The position numbers and the translations under genes were made by a program. The notes under the pieces were generated by a model that searched no databases, was not told the origin of the DNA, and was given only the letters and a program-made list of their open reading frames with translations. Shown piece after piece: positions 61,766 to 64,000 of a DNA stretch of 64,000 bases. The DNA comes from Zooshikella sp050749885. GTDB taxonomy: Bacteria; Pseudomonadota; Gammaproteobacteria; Pseudomonadales; Zooshikellaceae. Position 1 is the stretch's first letter, and each line of letters begins with the position of its first letter. The DNA is taken from the NCBI RefSeq assembly GCF_050749885.1, contig NZ_JBOIUB010000001.1:372001-436000 (forward strand). The letters run 5' to 3'.

Positions 61766-63781
61766 TTAGGGTTTTTTAACCGGTTCGTAGCTGTAATTAG
61801 TTTCATTTTTGGTTAAGAACATGGGTTTATAACCCAGTTTATCCCGATAAATAACCTGATAAGCAAGTACGTTTTGTACATATTTGCGCGTTTCATTAAA
61901 GGGAATCACCTCTACCCATACATCATGAGGTAATTTGCGATGGCGCTTCAGCCACTGATTAACTCGATGAGGTCCTGCGTTATAAGCGGCAGTGGCGAGA
62001 ATACGATTACCATTAAATTGCTTATAAAGCTCTGCAAGATAAGCACTACCTAATTTAATGTTTGTTTCTGGTTTTAAGAGTTGCTTGGTACTTTGATAGG
62101 GAATGCTGTTTTTGCGTGCAACATAACGGGCAGTTGCAGGCATAAGTTGCATAAGACCCATCGCCCCTGCATGAGATCGAGCTTTATACATAAAAGCACT
62201 TTCTTGCCGAGTAATGGCAAACACCCAGCTACTATCAAGATCTTGGGCACGACTATTTTTCAAGATGGGCTTTTTATACGCTACAGGAAAGCGAAGATTC
62301 AAGTCATCCCAATACTCTGCACGTGCTGTACTGATAATGGAAGGAAAATACCAGTTCCAGCTCATTGCAATTTCAGCCGCGGCAAGTAATTCTTCACGAT
62401 TCATTTGGCTGGCCATGTGATACCACTCACGTCGTGCAGGCCATAGATCTTCCATTTGGAAAAATTCTTGAGCGCGTTGAATAGCAGGTAATTGTTTAAC
62501 GTGGCTCATTGTTGTCGTTGAAACAGGATAGGGTTTATGTTGTAAGGCATAACTTCGATTCATACGATCTGCCGCGAGGAAACCATAAAAATCCCGCTCA
62601 CTATCTGCCAGTTTTCGGTAAATGGCATGTGCTTTATCGCGCATGGCTTGAGATGGATTGTTGGCTTCAATTGCCCGAGCATACCAGTATTGCCAGCGAC
62701 CGGTTTGCCGTTCCTCTTTTGGAAAAGCCTGTGTCCATTTGGTAATGCTGGCCCAGTCTAATTGACGTAAGGCTTGACGTAATCGCCAGGTAATTAAATC
62801 CGTTTCCTGGTGTTCTGCCAGGACGCGATCAACCCATTCTCGGTGTTTTTTTGAGTATTTGCGCATGATGTGGGAAGCCAGTTTGGTTTCCACATAAGCT
62901 TGCTGTTTCTTTGTAAACCGGTGCTGTTTTTGGTAGGTGTTCCAGAGTGAGAGAGAGGTACTCGGTTTAGTGTTGGCTAGGCGCACAAGACCTGTACTAA
63001 TAATGTCACCCATACGAGTACTTTTTGCCGCATAACTTGCTGTTTTCTTCAATCGTTTGGGCTGGTGATAGGTATTGAAATAAAGGTTGCCCAGTGCACG
63101 TTGCGATTTTGGAAGGTAGCGAATAAGGTAGCGACCTAATGTACCTTGGTTTTCTGCATAGGCTAAGACCATTCGCTGCCAGACTAAATCGGGCGTGAGT
63201 TTATTTGCCGCTCGCCAGTGGTCAAGTAATGGGTCACAACTATTAGGAAGAGATTTGCCTGTTAACCATAGTTGTTGAGCACCAGCATAGGCAGCTTGGT
63301 TATTACCTGTTTGCAATTGTGCATAATGAAAGCTGCACTGCAGGTCTTTTGACTTATTATCCTTTGGAAAGTGTTTAAGCAGTGTTTGCCACTGTTTTTT
63401 ACTCGCTAAGGATTGTAACCATTTATGCTCTATTTTTGAGGTGAGTGGAAAATCCTGATAGGTATTCACAAACTTGGCAATAGTACTATCACTCTTTGAA
63501 GATAGGCCACGATTTAACTGATAGTACTCAAGGTAAGGGTAAAGGGGATAGTGATTCAGCTTACTTTTTAAGGTGCTAAATTGCTTGTTATTATTAGCAC
63601 GATAGGCTTTTATTGCCTGTTTATAGTAATTACGTTCTTTGCTATAGGAGGTATTAGCGCTGGCAGAAGCGGTGTTGGTAGTCATTGCCAGTGTCATGCA
63701 GGCGGAGAGGGGCAGCAAGAACCCGACGCGCAACACCTGAGTGAAGGGGATGGGCTTGAGTAAAAAATTAATAGGCATCAT
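61766..63781 (-). CDS. slt: soluble lytic murein transglycosylase
   Basis: This periplasmic enzyme of 671 residues cleaves the MurNAc-GlcNAc bond, forming 1,6-anhydro products (GH23). A signal peptide (FLLPLSACMTLAM...ASA) leads to the alpha-superhelical U- and L-domains (about 45-470) and the C-terminal SLT domain. The catalytic Glu lies in FAITRQESAF (about residue 522), followed by GAMGLMQLMPATARYV, LGSAYLAELYKQF and ATAAYNAGPHRVNQWL. Length agrees with Slt70 (about 640). Two ATG codons are adjacent at the start; the first is used. Confidence 0.95.
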   Translation of the reverse strand: MMPINFLLKPIPFTQVLRVGFLLPLSACMTLAMTTNTASASANTSYSKERNYYKQAIKAYRANNNKQFSTLKSKLNHYPLYPYLEYYQLNRGLSSKSDSTIAKFVNTYQDFPLTSKIEHKWLQSLASKKQWQTLLKHFPKDNKSKDLQCSFHYAQLQTGNNQAAYAGAQQLWLTGKSLPNSCDPLLDHWRAANKLTPDLVWQRMVLAYAENQGTLGRYLIRYLPKSQRALGNLYFNTYHQPKRLKKTASYAAKSTRMGDIISTGLVRLANTKPSTSLSLWNTYQKQHRFTKKQQAYVETKLASHIMRKYSKKHREWVDRVLAEHQETDLITWRLRQALRQLDWASITKWTQAFPKEERQTGRWQYWYARAIEANNPSQAMRDKAHAIYRKLADSERDFYGFLAADRMNRSYALQHKPYPVSTTTMSHVKQLPAIQRAQEFFQMEDLWPARREWYHMASQMNREELLAAAEIAMSWNWYFPSIISTARAEYWDDLNLRFPVAYKKPILKNSRAQDLDSSWVFAITRQESAFMYKARSHAGAMGLMQLMPATARYVARKNSIPYQSTKQLLKPETNIKLGSAYLAELYKQFNGNRILATAAYNAGPHRVNQWLKRHRKLPHDVWVEVIPFNETRKYVQNVLAYQVIYRDKLGYKPMFLTKNETNYSYEPVKKP

Positions 63782-64000
63782 GGATTTGCTGTCTTGGTTA
63801 GATTTTGTTTAAAAGGACTATGTCAAAAATAGTATCTATGTACAGATAATAATAGTCGTCTTGGAGTTCCGTTGATAACATTTGTCTCAGTCAATTATGT
63901 GGTATGTTGATAAATCACTCTGTGACTTTGCACATTTGTTTTTGTTAGGGCGCTAAGGTCCAGCATAACCACTTCTATACTACAGATTGAATGTGCATAC
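63782..64000. other. region upstream of slt
   Basis: About 220 bp reach the window end with no gene. The slt promoter should lie here. Nothing else is supported. Confidence 0.5.

Noticed and set aside
1..64000. CRISPR arrays, tRNA, rRNA, integrases or intact insertion sequences
   Set aside because: Looked for by eye on both strands; no regularly spaced repeats, clover-leaf signature or transposase/integrase protein was found.

Overview
The window looks like chromosome of a marine-type, low-G+C gammaproteobacterium. The evidence is long tracts of AT-rich intergenic DNA, gamma-type genes (a YdgA/DUF945 protein, CpdB, soluble lytic transglycosylase, IolC fused to DUF2090), several chemoreceptors and a large set of secreted peptidases. 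An Oceanospirillales-like genus such as Zooshikella or Spartinivicinus is a guess from this gene mix and is not proved by the sequence. I saw no rRNA, tRNA, CRISPR array, integrase or intact insertion sequence.

Layout. 1-4.8 kb: end of a myo-inositol catabolism operon (iolC, cut by the window edge, then iolD and iolE). 4.8-9.7 kb: a DUF945 protein, alanine dehydrogenase and an orphan OppA-type binding protein. 10-20 kb: a sensory and uptake region with four more periplasmic binding proteins that lack ABC permeases, a TauE-type exporter, a chemoreceptor, a porin and a PstS-like protein. 20-27.5 kb: a secreted M14 carboxypeptidase with a GEVED domain, an Aer-type PAS chemoreceptor, a divergent S8 peptidase, and a methyltransferase overlapping an EamA exporter gene.

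27.9-49.5 kb: a one-directional type VI secretion (T6SS) locus, ordered tssB-tssC (fused in one gene), hcp, tssE, tssF, tssG, vgrG, DUF2169-pentapeptide, pentapeptide, DUF3540, DUF4150 (PAAR-like), tssJ, tssK, tssL, tssM, tssA. Two small genes run the other way just after it; one carries a SPOR domain and the other a possible LysM-like segment. No clpV (tssH), regulator, or obvious toxin and immunity pair is present. The natural TssB-TssC sheath fusion, which buries the TssC N-terminus where ClpV normally binds, together with the missing clpV, is the most unusual thing in the window.

50.5-64 kb: about 2 kb of DNA without a convincing gene, then an M9 collagenase with an Asp/Gly repeat linker and two PPC domains, a tRNA-binding-domain protein, a GNAT acetyltransferase, a decayed threonine-aldolase-like gene, cpdB, a small unknown gene, a subtilisin-like S8 peptidase and slt. 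With four secreted peptidases, many binding proteins, chemoreceptors and a T6SS, the region fits a motile, protein-scavenging and competitive bacterium.
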